Virus record (IMG/VR): IMGVR_UViG_3300037264_002513
Span: 1 to 61,600 of that record
Strand: one strand, 5' to 3'
Source: a virus
DNA: 61,600 bases
Shown: one piece after another, positions 25,301 through 33,234 of the stretch
How the letters are laid out: every line of letters starts with the position of its first letter
Numbering within the stretch: the stretch's first letter is position 1
Notes under the pieces: model-generated
What the model saw: the letters and a program-made list of their open reading frames with translations, nothing else
Told to the model about the DNA's origin: nothing
Database searches by the model: none
Position numbers and translations under genes: made by a program

Positions 25301-28300
25301 TCCGCCGGCAGGGTTGTCAAGACCTGGTGCGTGGACACCTCCTCGGCCTCGGGGTGGAGCAGGCTCCAGCCGGCGTCGAGGTAGATGGCCATCCGTTCCA
25401 CGGTCGGTCGGCCCAGCTGGTCGATCGCCTGCCGAACGGCCTCCCCGAACTCGTTGATGCCCTTGCGCGCGTAGACGCCCAGCAATTGCACGGCGAGCCC
25501 CGCCATCTCGGGGTCGATGCCGACGTTGAGCTGGTTCATCTTGGCGCGGATCTTCGCCAGGATGGCGGCTTCCTCGGCGTCGAGGGCGGCCTTGGTCGCC
25601 TCGTACTTCGTCGGAGCGGCCTTCGTCTGAGCCGTGGTCGGCGGCTTGAACTCGGCCGGCTTGGCGGGTTCCTCCGCCTTCTCGAAGTCGATGCGCTGCT
25701 GCCCCGCGGCCTCGAGGGCGTCCCGGCGCAGCCTGGTGATGGCTCGGTCGAGCTCGGTGCTCGGCTCCAGCTCGACGCCGAGGTGACCCTCGAGGAGCGC
25801 CGAGGCGAAGCTGAGCTCGTCCTGCGTCATCACGTCCACCGCGGCGTGGTAGGCGCGGACGTACGAGTGCCCGAGCACGTCGATGATGATCTGGCCCTCG
25901 GCCTCAAGCAGCTCGCGGCCCTTCTGGCTGGTCGCGTCGGCGTTCTTGTCCCAGGACTCGATGTGCGTCAGGAGGTCGTGCAGGGCCTCATTGGTGGCGC
26001 TGTCGTAGACGAGCGTGTTCTCGCGCCAGCCGAGCTCGGCCTCCATGGAAGCGAGGTCGTCCTGCTCGTACTTGGTCAGCCCAACATTCGTCTGCGAGTT
26101 CAAGAGTCCCTTGATGTCATCCTCGAGGCCCTTGTCGCTCGTCTCGAAGTGCTCGAAGTTCGGTCGGGTGGAGGCGGGGGAGGGGACGTGCTTGGCCACC
26201 GGGGCCTTGGACTCTTCCTCTTCCCGGCTTACCGTCGGTTCGATGCGCTCGAGGCCCGAGAGGTTTGTCCACTTCCCGTAGGTCTTCGTCGAGTCGAGCA
26301 TGAGCCGGGCCGCTGGCGGGTCTTCGGTGCGGATCTGCGTGATGATGCCGCTTCCCTCGAACCCGGTGACATGGTCCCCGACCTTGAACCCGCCGACCTC
26401 CGTAACCTCCGTCTTCACGCCCTCGCGGGTCGGGATAATCGTCGCCTTCGTGAAGGTGACCGCTGGCGCCTCGGCCTTCGTTTCCTGGCGCGTAACGTCG
26501 CGGGCATCCACCCCCATCGCCAGCCCGTCGGCGTCCCTCAGTGTGAGCAGGTCGCCCCTTCTAGCCGGCTTACCAACCGTGTAGGGTTTCCCGTTGTAGG
26601 TGACGGCATCGCCAGGCTCGAACTGGTCAGCCGCAGCCCCCTTGCTGATGATCTGGTCGATGGCAGGGCCGCGTTCTACCGGCGCCGTCTCCGTCTTCCT
26701 CGGCCGCTGCACGCCCGTCACGTTGTAGACCGTGTCCTCCACGCCAGGGCCAGGCTTGTGATACCAGACCTTCGACGGCGGGCTCCAGCGCCAGCCGGCC
26801 TTCTTGAGGCCGTCGAGGACGTTCGGCGCCGGCTTGCCAGGGAACTTCAGCTCGTAGTTCCCGGCCACCGTGCGGCGGACGCCGGCCTTCGGCCCCTCGT
26901 ACCAGGTGCCGTCCGAGGCCAACATGCCGGTCGACGTGGGCGGAGGGGCGGAAGAAGGAGCCGAGGGGGCTACTTCTTCCGTGACAGACGCCTCCGCGTT
27001 TGTGAGCTGGCCCGGGAGCAGCTCATAGAGCGCCTGTCCACCTGGACTGTTTCTCGTGTGTACGTCGCGGACGCGGACGCGGACCCACTTCCCGGCGACA
27101 CCCACGACCTCGCCAGTGCGAGTGTAGGAGGCTTCGCCAGGCCGCTGGTCAATCACCGACTTGAACGTAACCCGCGTGCCAACTGCGAACTCAGCAGGCT
27201 TGACCGGCGCTGGCTCTTCGGCCTCGGCCACCTCCGCTGGCGCTTCGCCACCGACCACGCGGATCTGATGCGGTTTTGCCCGCATCGTTTCTCGATACGA
27301 TCTGGCCCCTGGCGGCCACATGGGCTGCATCACCAGCGACGGGTGCTGGACCTTCGTGCGGCCCTCGGCGTCGGTGTCCTCGAGCACGTCGGTTTTCTTC
27401 CACTCGCCGTCGAAGTCGAGGACTTCAACCTCCTGGCCCTTCGTGAATCTCCCGGGTTCGCCGGCAGGAGTGGTCGGCTCGGCTACTTCTTCTGCGGCGG
27501 GGCCTTCGGCTTGACGTGCTGCGGGAGGTGCTTCGGGAGCTCGTACTCCCGGTCCCACCGCGCCGCGATCTTCGGGTGCTTCGCGTGCATCAGGCGGAGC
27601 TGCGCTAGGCTCTTGTACGGCATCGGGTTTCTCCTGCGGGACGACATCGGGCGGCAGCAGCCCCGCCTCCTGCATCCGGCGCTTCATCTCGGCCTTGGCG
27701 GCGGCCTTCTCCTCGGCGGTCGGGGGCTCGGCCGCCGGTGGGCCAGGCGTAGCAGCGACGGGCGGAGCGACCGCCGCGGAGGAGGGCGGCGGGGGTGGGC
27801 TCGGCGGCGCGGCCGCGGGGCCACGCGGAGGCTGCTGCTGGCGGCCAGCGGGCGGAACGTGCAGCTCCCGGCCGACCATCGGGACCGGCTCGGGACCGGG
27901 CTCTCGCGGGGGCCGTCCAGACGTGGCGAGCTCGGCAAGCCCTCTGACGGTCCCAGGAACGGCGAACGCCGCGGCCTCCACCACAAGCTGCCGGCCGAAC
28001 TCGCGCATCGCCTGCGCCCGCGCAGACTCCCCATGGACCGTTTCTGCCGTCGGCTCGCCCGTGACCATGCGAAGCATCGCCGGCTGCGGCTGACCTGGCT
28101 CGCGCAGGTAGGGCTGGGCGGCGCGCATCACCTCGCCGACCCGCTCCTCGAACATCTCGCCGATGATGCCGTTCCAACCCGACTTCGTCCGCACCTGGTC
28201 GAAGAAGTCGCGGACGCCCCGATCCGGGTGCAGCTGCAGCCAGCGCGAGAGCACGGCCTCCTTGAGCGCCACGATGCGGTTGGCGACCGGGAGTTTGGCG

Positions 28301-29817
28301 AGCTTCCCGCCGACGCCTTCGACGAGGCCACCCGTGCGCTCCGAGAAGATTTCGACAAACTGGTCGGGGATGGCCTTCGCCAACGCCGGCACGAAGTCGT
28401 CGTCCCAGTCGCGGAGAGCGTCCGCGCCGCCGGCCGCCTCGTCCGTAGTCGGGGCCTGGCGCCGAGCCGCTTCGGCCAGGATGCGATGGGGGAGCACGGC
28501 CGTCTGCGCCAGGGCTCCCGCCGTGTAGCCGACCGCCTTGGTGGCAAACCGTTCTGCGGCCCGCTCAGCGGCCGTCGTGGCGCCAGACGTGGCGAGGCGC
28601 TTGACGACCGCCTCGGTGACGAGTGCCTTGGCGCCGGTGAAGAAGCCGCCGGTCGCCATGAACTCCACACCGAACGCCGGGATCTGGCTGGCGACGTTGG
28701 CGATATCGTAGAGGATCGACGTGCCACGCCGCCTGGCTTCCGCCTCCTTGGCGATGTAGTTGTCGAGCACCTGGTTGTCGGCTTCCGTGTTCTTTCCGTC
28801 CCGCACCCGTCGGGCTGCTCGGATGAGGTTGTAGCCCTCCGCGATCGCGGGAATGGACCCGATGAACGGCAGCTTCGACACGCCTTCCGCGCTGAGGCTG
28901 GTCCTGGGGAGTTCCACTTCGGGGTGCATCGCAAACGGCGCCTCGGAGGGCATACCGCCGGCGCCAGGCGTCGCCGTGGTAAGGCTCGCCAGGAAATCGG
29001 CCAATCCGAGCGGCCCTTCAAGGTCTGAGGGCGGCGGCGGGGCCTTCGGCTTAATCGTCGGCAGCTTGAGGGGCCCGACTCCAGGCGTCCGCTTCTCGGC
29101 AAACGACATCGGGCTCTGTTGCGCGGCGACAAGAGCCTGCTCCACGCCGGCCGCCATCGTCGGCGCGCCAACCCTCACGCCCATGATGATCGGCTCGAGC
29201 CCCGCGAACCGCGGCGGATTGAACGGCGTCGGCGTCCGCGTCGCCAACGCCGCGAGCGCCTCGTGCGTGGGCTTCCACACAGCGGGGGGCCCGACAGCGG
29301 TGGTCACCCCGTGGGCCACCATCGGCGTCGCCGGCCGCGGGGGCTCAGGCGTGGCCGCGAGCTCGGCGGCGGCCTCGGGCGACCATCCGACATCGAGAAG
29401 ATCTTGGTAGTCGCCGCGGGGCAGGGCGGGGTGGCGCTCGCGCGTGCGGGTGCTGAACCCGCCGGCAAACTCATTCGGGTGTCCGCGGAGCTTGAAGTCC
29501 GACGGCAACCGCCCCGTGACCGGATCGGGCTGCGCGCCCGATTGCACGGCCAGCTCGGACAGATAGTACTGCGGCTCATGCGAGGGGATCGGCTCCATCC
29601 TCGGGATAGCCGGCGGCGACGGGACAGGCGGGGGCGTCAGTTCATGCGAGGGCTGCGGCGGAGGGATGTCGGCCATCGCCTCCCGCTGACGCAGGAACCC
29701 CATGGCGCCCCCTCGCCAATCGTCGACGGCCGGGGGCGGGGTGATAGCGTCCAGCGAGGCCGCCGTTGGGGCCCGCTGCTCGAGGAACTTCACGATGGAG
29801 TCGCGCCAGTCGGCCAC
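16366..29817 (-). CDS. Giant polyvalent protein: methylase, SNF2-like helicase, HELGHH motif, LPD-type C-terminus (DarB-like)
   Basis: One uninterrupted frame of 4,483 residues with a GTG start. Order: N-terminal virion-type module (YYLSELAVQSGAQPDPVTG, FKLRGHPNEFAGG, ~80-130); hydrophobic Ala/Gly region (~360-460); SH3/Tudor-like strands plus a KAGWRWSPPSKVWY element (~790-1200); N6 DNA methylase, ILEPAIGTGHFF (1758-1769) and catalytic SNVPFG (~1826); superfamily 2 helicase, GAGKT (2450-2454), VDEAH (2631-2635), MTGTPVTNT, GTGAKMGTG (~2986) and EQQEARGIRQGN (~3016); HELGHH (3458-3463), a zinc-metallopeptidase motif; C-terminal helical part with FAMRNPIRD (~3958), like LPD38 of polyvalent proteins. 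Phage P1 DarB, also methylase plus helicase, is packed in the head and injected to block restriction. Location after ejection-type genes supports the same route. Individual activities are inferred from motifs; SNVPFG replaces the usual NPPF. Confidence 0.9.
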   Translation of the reverse strand: MADWRDSIVKFLEQRAPTAASLDAITPPPAVDDWRGGAMGFLRQREAMADIPPPQPSHELTPPPVPSPPAIPRMEPIPSHEPQYYLSELAVQSGAQPDPVTGRLPSDFKLRGHPNEFAGGFSTRTRERHPALPRGDYQDLLDVGWSPEAAAELAATPEPPRPATPMVAHGVTTAVGPPAVWKPTHEALAALATRTPTPFNPPRFAGLEPIIMGVRVGAPTMAAGVEQALVAAQQSPMSFAEKRTPGVGPLKLPTIKPKAPPPPSDLEGPLGLADFLASLTTATPGAGGMPSEAPFAMHPEVELPRTSLSAEGVSKLPFIGSIPAIAEGYNLIRAARRVRDGKNTEADNQVLDNYIAKEAEARRRGTSILYDIANVASQIPAFGVEFMATGGFFTGAKALVTEAVVKRLATSGATTAAERAAERFATKAVGYTAGALAQTAVLPHRILAEAARRQAPTTDEAAGGADALRDWDDDFVPALAKAIPDQFVEIFSERTGGLVEGVGGKLAKLPVANRIVALKEAVLSRWLQLHPDRGVRDFFDQVRTKSGWNGIIGEMFEERVGEVMRAAQPYLREPGQPQPAMLRMVTGEPTAETVHGESARAQAMREFGRQLVVEAAAFAVPGTVRGLAELATSGRPPREPGPEPVPMVGRELHVPPAGRQQQPPRGPAAAPPSPPPPPSSAAVAPPVAATPGPPAAEPPTAEEKAAAKAEMKRRMQEAGLLPPDVVPQEKPDAVQEPSAAPPDAREAPEDRGAVGPGVRAPEAPPAARQAEGPAAEEVAEPTTPAGEPGRFTKGQEVEVLDFDGEWKKTDVLEDTDAEGRTKVQHPSLVMQPMWPPGARSYRETMRAKPHQIRVVGGEAPAEVAEAEEPAPVKPAEFAVGTRVTFKSVIDQRPGEASYTRTGEVVGVAGKWVRVRVRDVHTRNSPGGQALYELLPGQLTNAEASVTEEVAPSAPSSAPPPTSTGMLASDGTWYEGPKAGVRRTVAGNYELKFPGKPAPNVLDGLKKAGWRWSPPSKVWYHKPGPGVEDTVYNVTGVQRPRKTETAPVERGPAIDQIISKGAAADQFEPGDAVTYNGKPYTVGKPARRGDLLTLRDADGLAMGVDARDVTRQETKAEAPAVTFTKATIIPTREGVKTEVTEVGGFKVGDHVTGFEGSGIITQIRTEDPPAARLMLDSTKTYGKWTNLSGLERIEPTVSREEEESKAPVAKHVPSPASTRPNFEHFETSDKGLEDDIKGLLNSQTNVGLTKYEQDDLASMEAELGWRENTLVYDSATNEALHDLLTHIESWDKNADATSQKGRELLEAEGQIIIDVLGHSYVRAYHAAVDVMTQDELSFASALLEGHLGVELEPSTELDRAITRLRRDALEAAGQQRIDFEKAEEPAKPAEFKPPTTAQTKAAPTKYEATKAALDAEEAAILAKIRAKMNQLNVGIDPEMAGLAVQLLGVYARKGINEFGEAVRQAIDQLGRPTVERMAIYLDAGWSLLHPEAEEVSTHQVLTTLPAEPTVQEEGTDAASTTGAGVRGRPAVEAGVTGQPPGGPRAEGAEGVAGEQPAAAEAAPAAGGQAEGGAGRPRGGRRGPRRGGADVGGGRQPSPGERAGDASDVDTADDVDDPNVVTAHARGERPKHFRISDVEELTTGGSWIGKLENNMAALRLLKQLDAQKRPATADEQAVLAKYIGWGHTNLAPVVASKKAADLAGKDPRLGKAREELERLLTPAELKDLGESVINAHYSFSDIPRALWSLAERLGFKGGRILEPAIGTGHFFGTMPPAIVEHPRTVLFGVDKEPVAAAIAQQLYQGAIVQASPLEEARVPDEFYDFVISNVPFGKVEVFDPAFVSPARALMTRSIHNYYFGKALDAVRPGGLVIFVTSRYTMDSQNDSVRAYIADRAHFLGAFRMPSSAFKTTAGTEVVTDVIVLQKKEPGATLAQGIPGWIESVKREDLGKEWNEDKGRDEFIHTNEYFVAHPENILGEEDRSGKMNYRATGYNVTGVMTPDDLARVVDSFPKNTYKATLRPDRRKFAKDVPLDSKNGSYVMDGKHIAVYNNGTTERVPLTGKTAARVKAFIPLRDAYQVVLDAMTTGQDDATLKAAQAELRKTYEAFVAGFGRIALTENKRAIKADPNASRIITLEVTETYSEKDASGRKKRVVDFIGLADIFSKRVVDKVEEPTKAASPQDALVQSLAWKGHVDLEYMAGLLESTPDAVTKGLTGELFFEPKTKVWVTREEYLSGDVVTKLEQAQFAAELDPAFKPNVEALEKVQPAPKTPETFEAPFGATWVPDDIYESFLRAVGNTSSLTVKLSNNEHRTEFHVDGFGGTHEFMPEGTNFVEWAYEALNNRLPRIYNEEKVDGETIKIFSQEKTDQYRESLKQLREQWALWWKNNDKAAETLTNIYNALLNREVPRKFDGSRILIVGANPELRWHPWQKNVVWRTLQGGNTMIAHAVGAGKTFAGIAIAGEWKRLGLARKPMIVVPNHLVEQWRADFQYVYPGARVLVPDESDFQKDRRQELIARITNQDWDAIVMAQSQYLRISVKLATLKAFIQQQEDELIANGAEQADVSREDFKDQVDAKEAGKKGLFGRGTTASVKDIVRAILNLRARLRKRLDQQKKSSPVTFEELGVDGLIVDEAHMFKNLYFSTGKNDIVGLKGSDAARSMDMFLKARYLNEQSKSRNLVFMTGTPVTNTMSEVYTVFRYLAQPQLADVGMAGFDAWANAFAVAAPESEPKPGGGYKERTRLRYWVNLRELTGLFWRFADVFTTQQLIEAKNPDGTPVVTLPAIKNGRPTVITTPPPPGHEEFMAEIRDRLEALKGGKVDPKDDNHLKIYTQASLEAIDMRLIDPEAPENPQGRLVAAADKIADIYRASQDDLGTQLVFLNAGAPRTVEPLNLGGQRVEAFDDADKMVVDEDQGEIVTDEEEEQTVLDAVASLETGRDLYKDLKRKLIAKGIKPQEIAFIHQAPEPGDKIRLFRAVREGRVRVLIGTGAKMGTGMNVQTRVVAVHELDAPWRPDWLEQQEARGIRQGNTNKEVEIVRYVTKGSFEEYRWGLLATKQDFLTKFYRGELDSMEDLDPAQMDQKTAAALASGNPDALTLVHKDRELRSLRGRRVNFLQRQRKARRAIDSGDAEAKRDEERIAQNDADLAVLDEWAKKPTAIITHNPSRFYLEELDTPLTFDLKDTDARKAFQAKLEAILQSGYASYRSDPVVVGRVGPYVLVIQAYGRDEFKVVNGEPTTDRIQIQAPQLFLSNDTTIGEKRRGPLRTVLPFASLPEWDEKVPPDYRRSLDAHTKREALEKLGGFSRKSLAQWAEDRKGHLEVLGKQFGQDAELEALEAEVRRLRVSVGQDEAPETPGREPAAEEPPSDEDDEDAMPMGGGAPRRHMMPLPARSALPTRASAPGPAGPQMNRDEILAAFQKFFADVPMSVRRFQQRAGGIYKPDVWAIRTKVSKDLQVILHELGHHVDKAVMQIRPARAAGANRAVAVELEALGEVTTPPSKLKDRQYKRKEGAAEYLRLWFTEPEAAATQAPAFTALFEAYLNSDKALGAFFREQQAQIQGLLAMTPEQELEERIDWNGEPGRWSRFRDWVLGTTSDPRDALQKLNDALNDDNLPILRVEQAMEKGLPVKDYGSSAYVAFRTLAGTSGEAQTFLEDHIRRADGTIMGPGFLTAVREVLNRKDYRPFVAYLVARRAQEYHEQGLETGIRPSTVEAAMAAEVPERFVTAAERVTAYWDTLLQWAVEHDYLSRDSAEAMRARNTRYVPWERVMDAADAAFRGPGTKKQNTPQAIKARTGSARRIVDPIVTSIKNTFTFVRTVEENTARLKLVDLIHDEGGARFLERVSMKQVATRFNLDRVRSAILAVLAANGVTVGEEIPNDIEFDALVTVFTPAIIAQGDARIVTVLRDGKREWYEVHDDAIWELLVNAQPQQPRNWITKFAVGAASLLRRAATSTLSFAMRNPIRDTIDAKTKAAYHHSFLKTLAAAGLIIKNDESWQRFRAAKAAQASIVAVDRDYAKNEIKKFQHGRLRRTLDKTVFNPFEGLRALAELSDNATRLQAFRETEKKLAAQGIGGAEREARAAFTARESTQDFAKMGSVVRRYNRYEAFLGARIGGWTRIATELGDPDKRAAYAFKAFLYGLLPGLLLWLLNREDPEYRELAGWERAAFWHIPNGRGGWVRIPRPFDVGDIGNVLETYLDWAVDNDPEAIQRLPFAGVGDADLLKAFLALAPTAVLPVLEAAANYDTFRKRPIVSPFDLDLPLEQQYSQWTSTFSKQVGPAIGLAPAMLDHIIYGYTSATGQFISSLVSKAEEKAGWAPPSASRGLRDVPGIGAFVGQKATGQATSLERFRQRKASLEQYSRMVNRYVREGQIPKAQALLTKNAKAAQELSGLRRADAQIRLVTQQIRLVRQRFDLTPAEKREIYDRLYDAVIDMARYANGEASLPERHPPVSPGLLVKVPSTMHGWVTKPRLTRAAEPAAEGGR

Positions 29818-29820
29818 GGG

Positions 29821-31290
29821 CTACCTCGCGAGAAGGCGTCGGAGTTCTGCCACTTTCTGGGTGTGCATCGGCGACCCCTGCTGCCCTTGCCGTTCGAGGC
29901 TGACGATCTCGTTCATCAGCCGTTCCGCCTGTGCACGGACCTGTTCGTCGGCCGCGGCGGCCATTGTCGGGGCGGGCAACGGCCCAGCCGGCGCCGCAGG
30001 CGCAGCCGGTGGCATCGGACCCGCTGGTGGCGGAGGCGGCGCAGCCGGAAGCGCAGCCTGGGGCATCGCAGAACTCGGCCGAGCCAATGAGGCCAGTCCT
30101 GGCGCGGCGCCGGCAGGATTCACGGGCGGCTTGAGTTCCGTCGTGCCCTTCACCGGGTTGCCGGCGAGGTCGTAGACGGGCGGCCGGATCGGCCAGTACA
30201 CGTCCAGGGCCTTCTGGACCTCGATGCCGCTGAGATTCGGATGCGCAGCCTGCAGCTCAGGCATGGCCCGCGCGAGCTCGGATTCGGCCTGCTCCCGCGT
30301 GTAGCCGCTGTTCCTCATCTTGGTGAGGTAATGGTCGACGCCGGTGGGGAACTTCGGGTTGTCCTTGAAGGGCTCCTCGCCCTTCTCCGGCTTTTCCGGC
30401 GCCCGCTGCGAGGCGCTGAAGGCCGAAATCAACGCGGCGCTCTCCTTTGCGGTCTTCGGCGGCCCATGCTCCGCCACCCAGCCCGCGTGAAACACCGCGA
30501 ACTCGTTGATCGCGGGCTTGGCTTCGTCCATCCACTGCAATGCCGCCCTCCGCTCCGTCTCGGTATTCACGGGGTCGAACGTCGGTGAAAACGCCTGGGC
30601 GAACACATCCTGGAGGCCACCCATCTTTGCGTACGGCTCGATCGCTTTTCGCCGTGCATCGAGGTCAGCCTGGTCCCTGATGGGGGTCTTCAAGACCCGC
30701 ATCCCGGCACTAAAGACCGCCGGCAGCGAGGTCACCTGTCGGTAACCTCTGGCCTCTTTCCGCTCCTCCTCCTCTGCGCGTTCTCGGAGAAACTTGCCGG
30801 TCATCTCCGGCTCGACGGCCATGCCCTGGCGTCGCACCTCGTCAGGATCGTCCTCGCCGTAGATGCCGATGAGTGCACCGACCTGTTGCTTGTTCGACCG
30901 GTCGGTGGCGGCGTTCGTCCGTCGCGTGATCTCGTCAGCCTTGTCATCGAAGCCGTGGGTGGCGTAGACCTCCGCGCGTGCCGCGGGGGGGAGGTCGCGC
31001 GCCGTGACGGCCAGCGTATCCAGCAGCTTCGCCTTGTCCTCTTCCCGCATCAGGCGCGCTGTTTGGGCATCGGCGAGCTTGCGCCCCGACTCTCCGGCCT
31101 TGTACTTGATGAGGTCGCTCATCGTGTCCCCGGCCGTGTTAATGATGTTGCCCCACATCCAGGCGTTGGCTGCGCCCTCTTGCCGCATCCGATCTCCGGC
31201 GACAAGCCCCCGCCGCCGGATGAGGTCCGACATGCGCGCCGTCGAGGCGCTTGAGTCGTACGGGGGGCGTGCGTAAGGAATGTTGGCCAT
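29821..31290 (-). CDS. Probable internal/ejection protein, 489 aa
   Basis: The ATG at 31290 overlaps the upstream stop as TAATG. The N-terminus (MANIPYARPPYDSS, then AGDRMRQEGAANAWMWGNII) is followed by a mainly helical body rich in Glu, Lys and Ala, then a Pro/Ala linker (ALPAAPPPPPAGPMPPAAPA) and a last helix (AQAERLMNEIVSLERQGQQG). It lies between two helical virion-type proteins and the giant polyvalent protein. In P22-like phages this position holds the ejected proteins gp7, gp20 and gp16. The helical, Ala-rich make-up fits a protein that unfolds through the tail. No direct family match is recognised. Confidence 0.65.
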   Translation of the reverse strand: MANIPYARPPYDSSASTARMSDLIRRRGLVAGDRMRQEGAANAWMWGNIINTAGDTMSDLIKYKAGESGRKLADAQTARLMREEDKAKLLDTLAVTARDLPPAARAEVYATHGFDDKADEITRRTNAATDRSNKQQVGALIGIYGEDDPDEVRRQGMAVEPEMTGKFLRERAEEEERKEARGYRQVTSLPAVFSAGMRVLKTPIRDQADLDARRKAIEPYAKMGGLQDVFAQAFSPTFDPVNTETERRAALQWMDEAKPAINEFAVFHAGWVAEHGPPKTAKESAALISAFSASQRAPEKPEKGEEPFKDNPKFPTGVDHYLTKMRNSGYTREQAESELARAMPELQAAHPNLSGIEVQKALDVYWPIRPPVYDLAGNPVKGTTELKPPVNPAGAAPGLASLARPSSAMPQAALPAAPPPPPAGPMPPAAPAAPAGPLPAPTMAAAADEQVRAQAERLMNEIVSLERQGQQGSPMHTQKVAELRRLLAR

Positions 31291-32357
31291 TATGCCTGTG
31301 CTCCCAATTCTGCCAGCCAGCGCCGACGTTCCTCGAACATCAACTCGCGCTTCCACAGATCCGACTCAGCCTCCACCGCCTTGCGGAACGCATCGTCGGT
31401 GCCGTAGACGACCTTGCGGAAGTCGTCGTCGTTCTTGTAGACGTACTCCTGCCAGTCGCGATCGAAGTTGAGCTCGGCGGCGCGCTGGCCGGCGTTGGTC
31501 TGCGTCTGCCAGCCCAGCAACCCCGGGGCGTACTCGGCCCCGCTGCCCTCGAAGGCCCGATCCCACACGTCCTTGTCAGCGCCCCAGTTCCGCTCCCAGG
31601 CTTCGCCCTTGCGTTTGTCGGCCGCCGCCCACTCCTGCGACGCCAGGCCCTGCCCGAACGCCGTGAGGTCGGCCATGTGGCCCCCGGTTCTCACGGTGCC
31701 TTTCGCCGCCGCGCCCATGTCCGCGGCACGCACGCCCTGGCTGAGCCGCCAGTCGTAGCCGGGGTCAGCGAGCAACTCCTCCTGCGTCAGCGGCGTATAC
31801 CGCGCGGGCGGCGTCAGCGTCGGAGCCGTATAGGCTGGCGGCGCGACGTACGGCGGGGCCTGGAAGTTGCCAGCCGTGGTGGAGGGCCCCAGCGACTCTG
31901 GCAAGGACAGACCACCCCATGGCGCCGGGGTCGCCGCCGGTACTGGAGATGCTGGCGCTGGAGACGCCACAGCTGGCGCTGGAGACGCCACAGCTGCCGG
32001 TGTCGTGCCGGCGGGGACCGCAGATGCCGGCAACGTCGCGGCGACCTCCGGGGTCATCGCGGGCGCAGCCGCAGGGGCCACCCCGGGTGTCTGCAGTTGC
32101 TGGTCTGGCCCGATGTCGGTCGGATCCCAGACCAGCTGGCCCGCTCCGTTGTCCTTCCACCGGCCTGGTTGCCCCGGCACGTTCACTTGAGGGCCGGGGC
32201 CGGCGGGATGAGTACCGCCGGTCGGCAGAATACTCTGAGCCGCGTCCCCGCCAGGCGCACCGGGCGCACCGATCTTCCAGGCCTCAGCGACCTCGTCCTC
32301 GGTCAGGTCGCGGCCGAGCGCCTCGCTCAGACCGTCGTACGGATATCCGCTGGCCAT
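31290..32357 (-). CDS. Probable internal virion protein, 355 aa
   Basis: The middle is a Pro/Ala-rich low-complexity stretch with a duplicated VASPAPA unit; the C-terminal third reads ADPGYDWRLSQGVRAADMGAA, AKGTVRTGGHMADLTAFGQG and RKGEAWERNWGADKDVWDRA. The D-P-G-Y-x-W/F-R-L-x-Q-G ... A-A-x-K-G-x-x-x-G-G pattern is common in podovirus internal or connector-associated proteins of P22-like clusters. The N-terminus, with ALGRDLTEDEVAEAWKIG, looks like a short helical module. Neighbours on both sides are of the same kind. Role: ejection or tail-plug component, inferred. Confidence 0.65.
   Translation of the reverse strand: MASGYPYDGLSEALGRDLTEDEVAEAWKIGAPGAPGGDAAQSILPTGGTHPAGPGPQVNVPGQPGRWKDNGAGQLVWDPTDIGPDQQLQTPGVAPAAAPAMTPEVAATLPASAVPAGTTPAAVASPAPAVASPAPASPVPAATPAPWGGLSLPESLGPSTTAGNFQAPPYVAPPAYTAPTLTPPARYTPLTQEELLADPGYDWRLSQGVRAADMGAAAKGTVRTGGHMADLTAFGQGLASQEWAAADKRKGEAWERNWGADKDVWDRAFEGSGAEYAPGLLGWQTQTNAGQRAAELNFDRDWQEYVYKNDDDFRKVVYGTDDAFRKAVEAESDLWKRELMFEERRRWLAELGAQA
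31951..31992 (-). repeat. Perfect 21-bp tandem duplication
   Basis: GCTGGCGCTGGAGACGCCAC plus one A is repeated twice without a mismatch (31951-31971 and 31972-31992), adding one VASPAPA unit to the linker of the 355-residue protein. The identity of the copies implies a recent slippage event. Confidence 0.8.
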
Positions 32358-32361
32358 GGTG

Positions 32362-33234
32362 CTACCTCTTCGTCAATGAGCTCATGGGCATCTGCGTCGC
32401 CCCCTGCGCCAGGAGCCTGTAGGCTTCAGGCGACATCGTCGCGTAGGGATCCAGAGGCGCGAAGGCGGGCGGGGGGCCGTAGTCGCGCGGGGTGTAGGTC
32501 GTCGGCGGGACGTTGGCCGCCGTGAATCCCGCGAACGCTGCAGGCGGCGTCACCGTGGAAGCCGGAGGTGCCACTTCGGGCTTATACCCGGGGCCTCCCG
32601 AGGGTTGCCAGCCCCAGCCCCTCCACCCCGCGCCCGCGCCGAGGCCGACATCGAACTGGTTGATGCCTTCGAACTTGGGGTCGATCTCGGTGCCGAGGTA
32701 CAGCTGATCGCCCTTCGGACCCACCAGCGTGGCGTTCTTGAAGTAGCCCGACGGGTCCATCCGCAGCATCTGCAGCATCGCCTGTCGCTGCGCGGGGTCT
32801 GCTTGATTGAAGTTCGACGCGATCCTAGCAAACACGTACTTCGGACTCCGGTGCGACAAATCCGCGAGCTTCCCCGCATCGAAGCCCTCGAGCCGGCCTC
32901 GAGTACCCGTAGGCACATCGCGTGTGGCCATGCCCGACGACCCAGTGGCCAGCTGGTACTTGACCAGGTCAGCCCACCGCGCATCGCTGACCGCTTCGAC
33001 CTTGCCCTTGCCGGCGAGCACGTAGACCTTCGCCGCTGACACTTCAGATGGTTGCAGCCAGCGGTAGTTCCCGTCCTCGTAGAGCATCGCCCCGCCCTTC
33101 TCGTTGGTATAGAGGGCGAGCGTCGCGGGCGCGGGGCCACCGCCACCGGTGATCGGATCGGCCTGGGGCGGCGTGTAGGGATAATCCCCCTGGTACGCCG
33201 AGGGAGCCGACGCGTCGACGAACTGGGTTGCCAT
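32362..33234 (-). CDS. Probable virion structural or ejection protein, 290 aa
   Basis: The ATG overlaps the upstream stop as TAATG. The protein has a Pro/Gly N-terminus, a central folded part (WADLVKYQLATGSSGM, HRSPKYVFARIASNFNQ, MLRMDPSGYFKNATLVGPKG) and GLGAGAGWRGWGWQP, then a Pro-rich tail. SPKYVFARIASNF and the P-K-F-x-G-I-N-Q-F-D-V segment look like a family of hypothetical proteins in P22-like and related metagenomic phages, always in the tail-ejection block. It has no clear enzyme motif. Confidence 0.6.
   Translation of the reverse strand: MATQFVDASAPSAYQGDYPYTPPQADPITGGGGPAPATLALYTNEKGGAMLYEDGNYRWLQPSEVSAAKVYVLAGKGKVEAVSDARWADLVKYQLATGSSGMATRDVPTGTRGRLEGFDAGKLADLSHRSPKYVFARIASNFNQADPAQRQAMLQMLRMDPSGYFKNATLVGPKGDQLYLGTEIDPKFEGINQFDVGLGAGAGWRGWGWQPSGGPGYKPEVAPPASTVTPPAAFAGFTAANVPPTTYTPRDYGPPPAFAPLDPYATMSPEAYRLLAQGATQMPMSSLTKR

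Noticed and set aside
23242-29028. 1,928-codon open frame on the plus strand
   Set aside because: It is the exact antisense of the giant polyvalent gene. GC-rich codon use keeps stops out of the opposite strand; its product is Arg/Leu/Val/Gly-rich low complexity without motifs and no ribosome site stands out.
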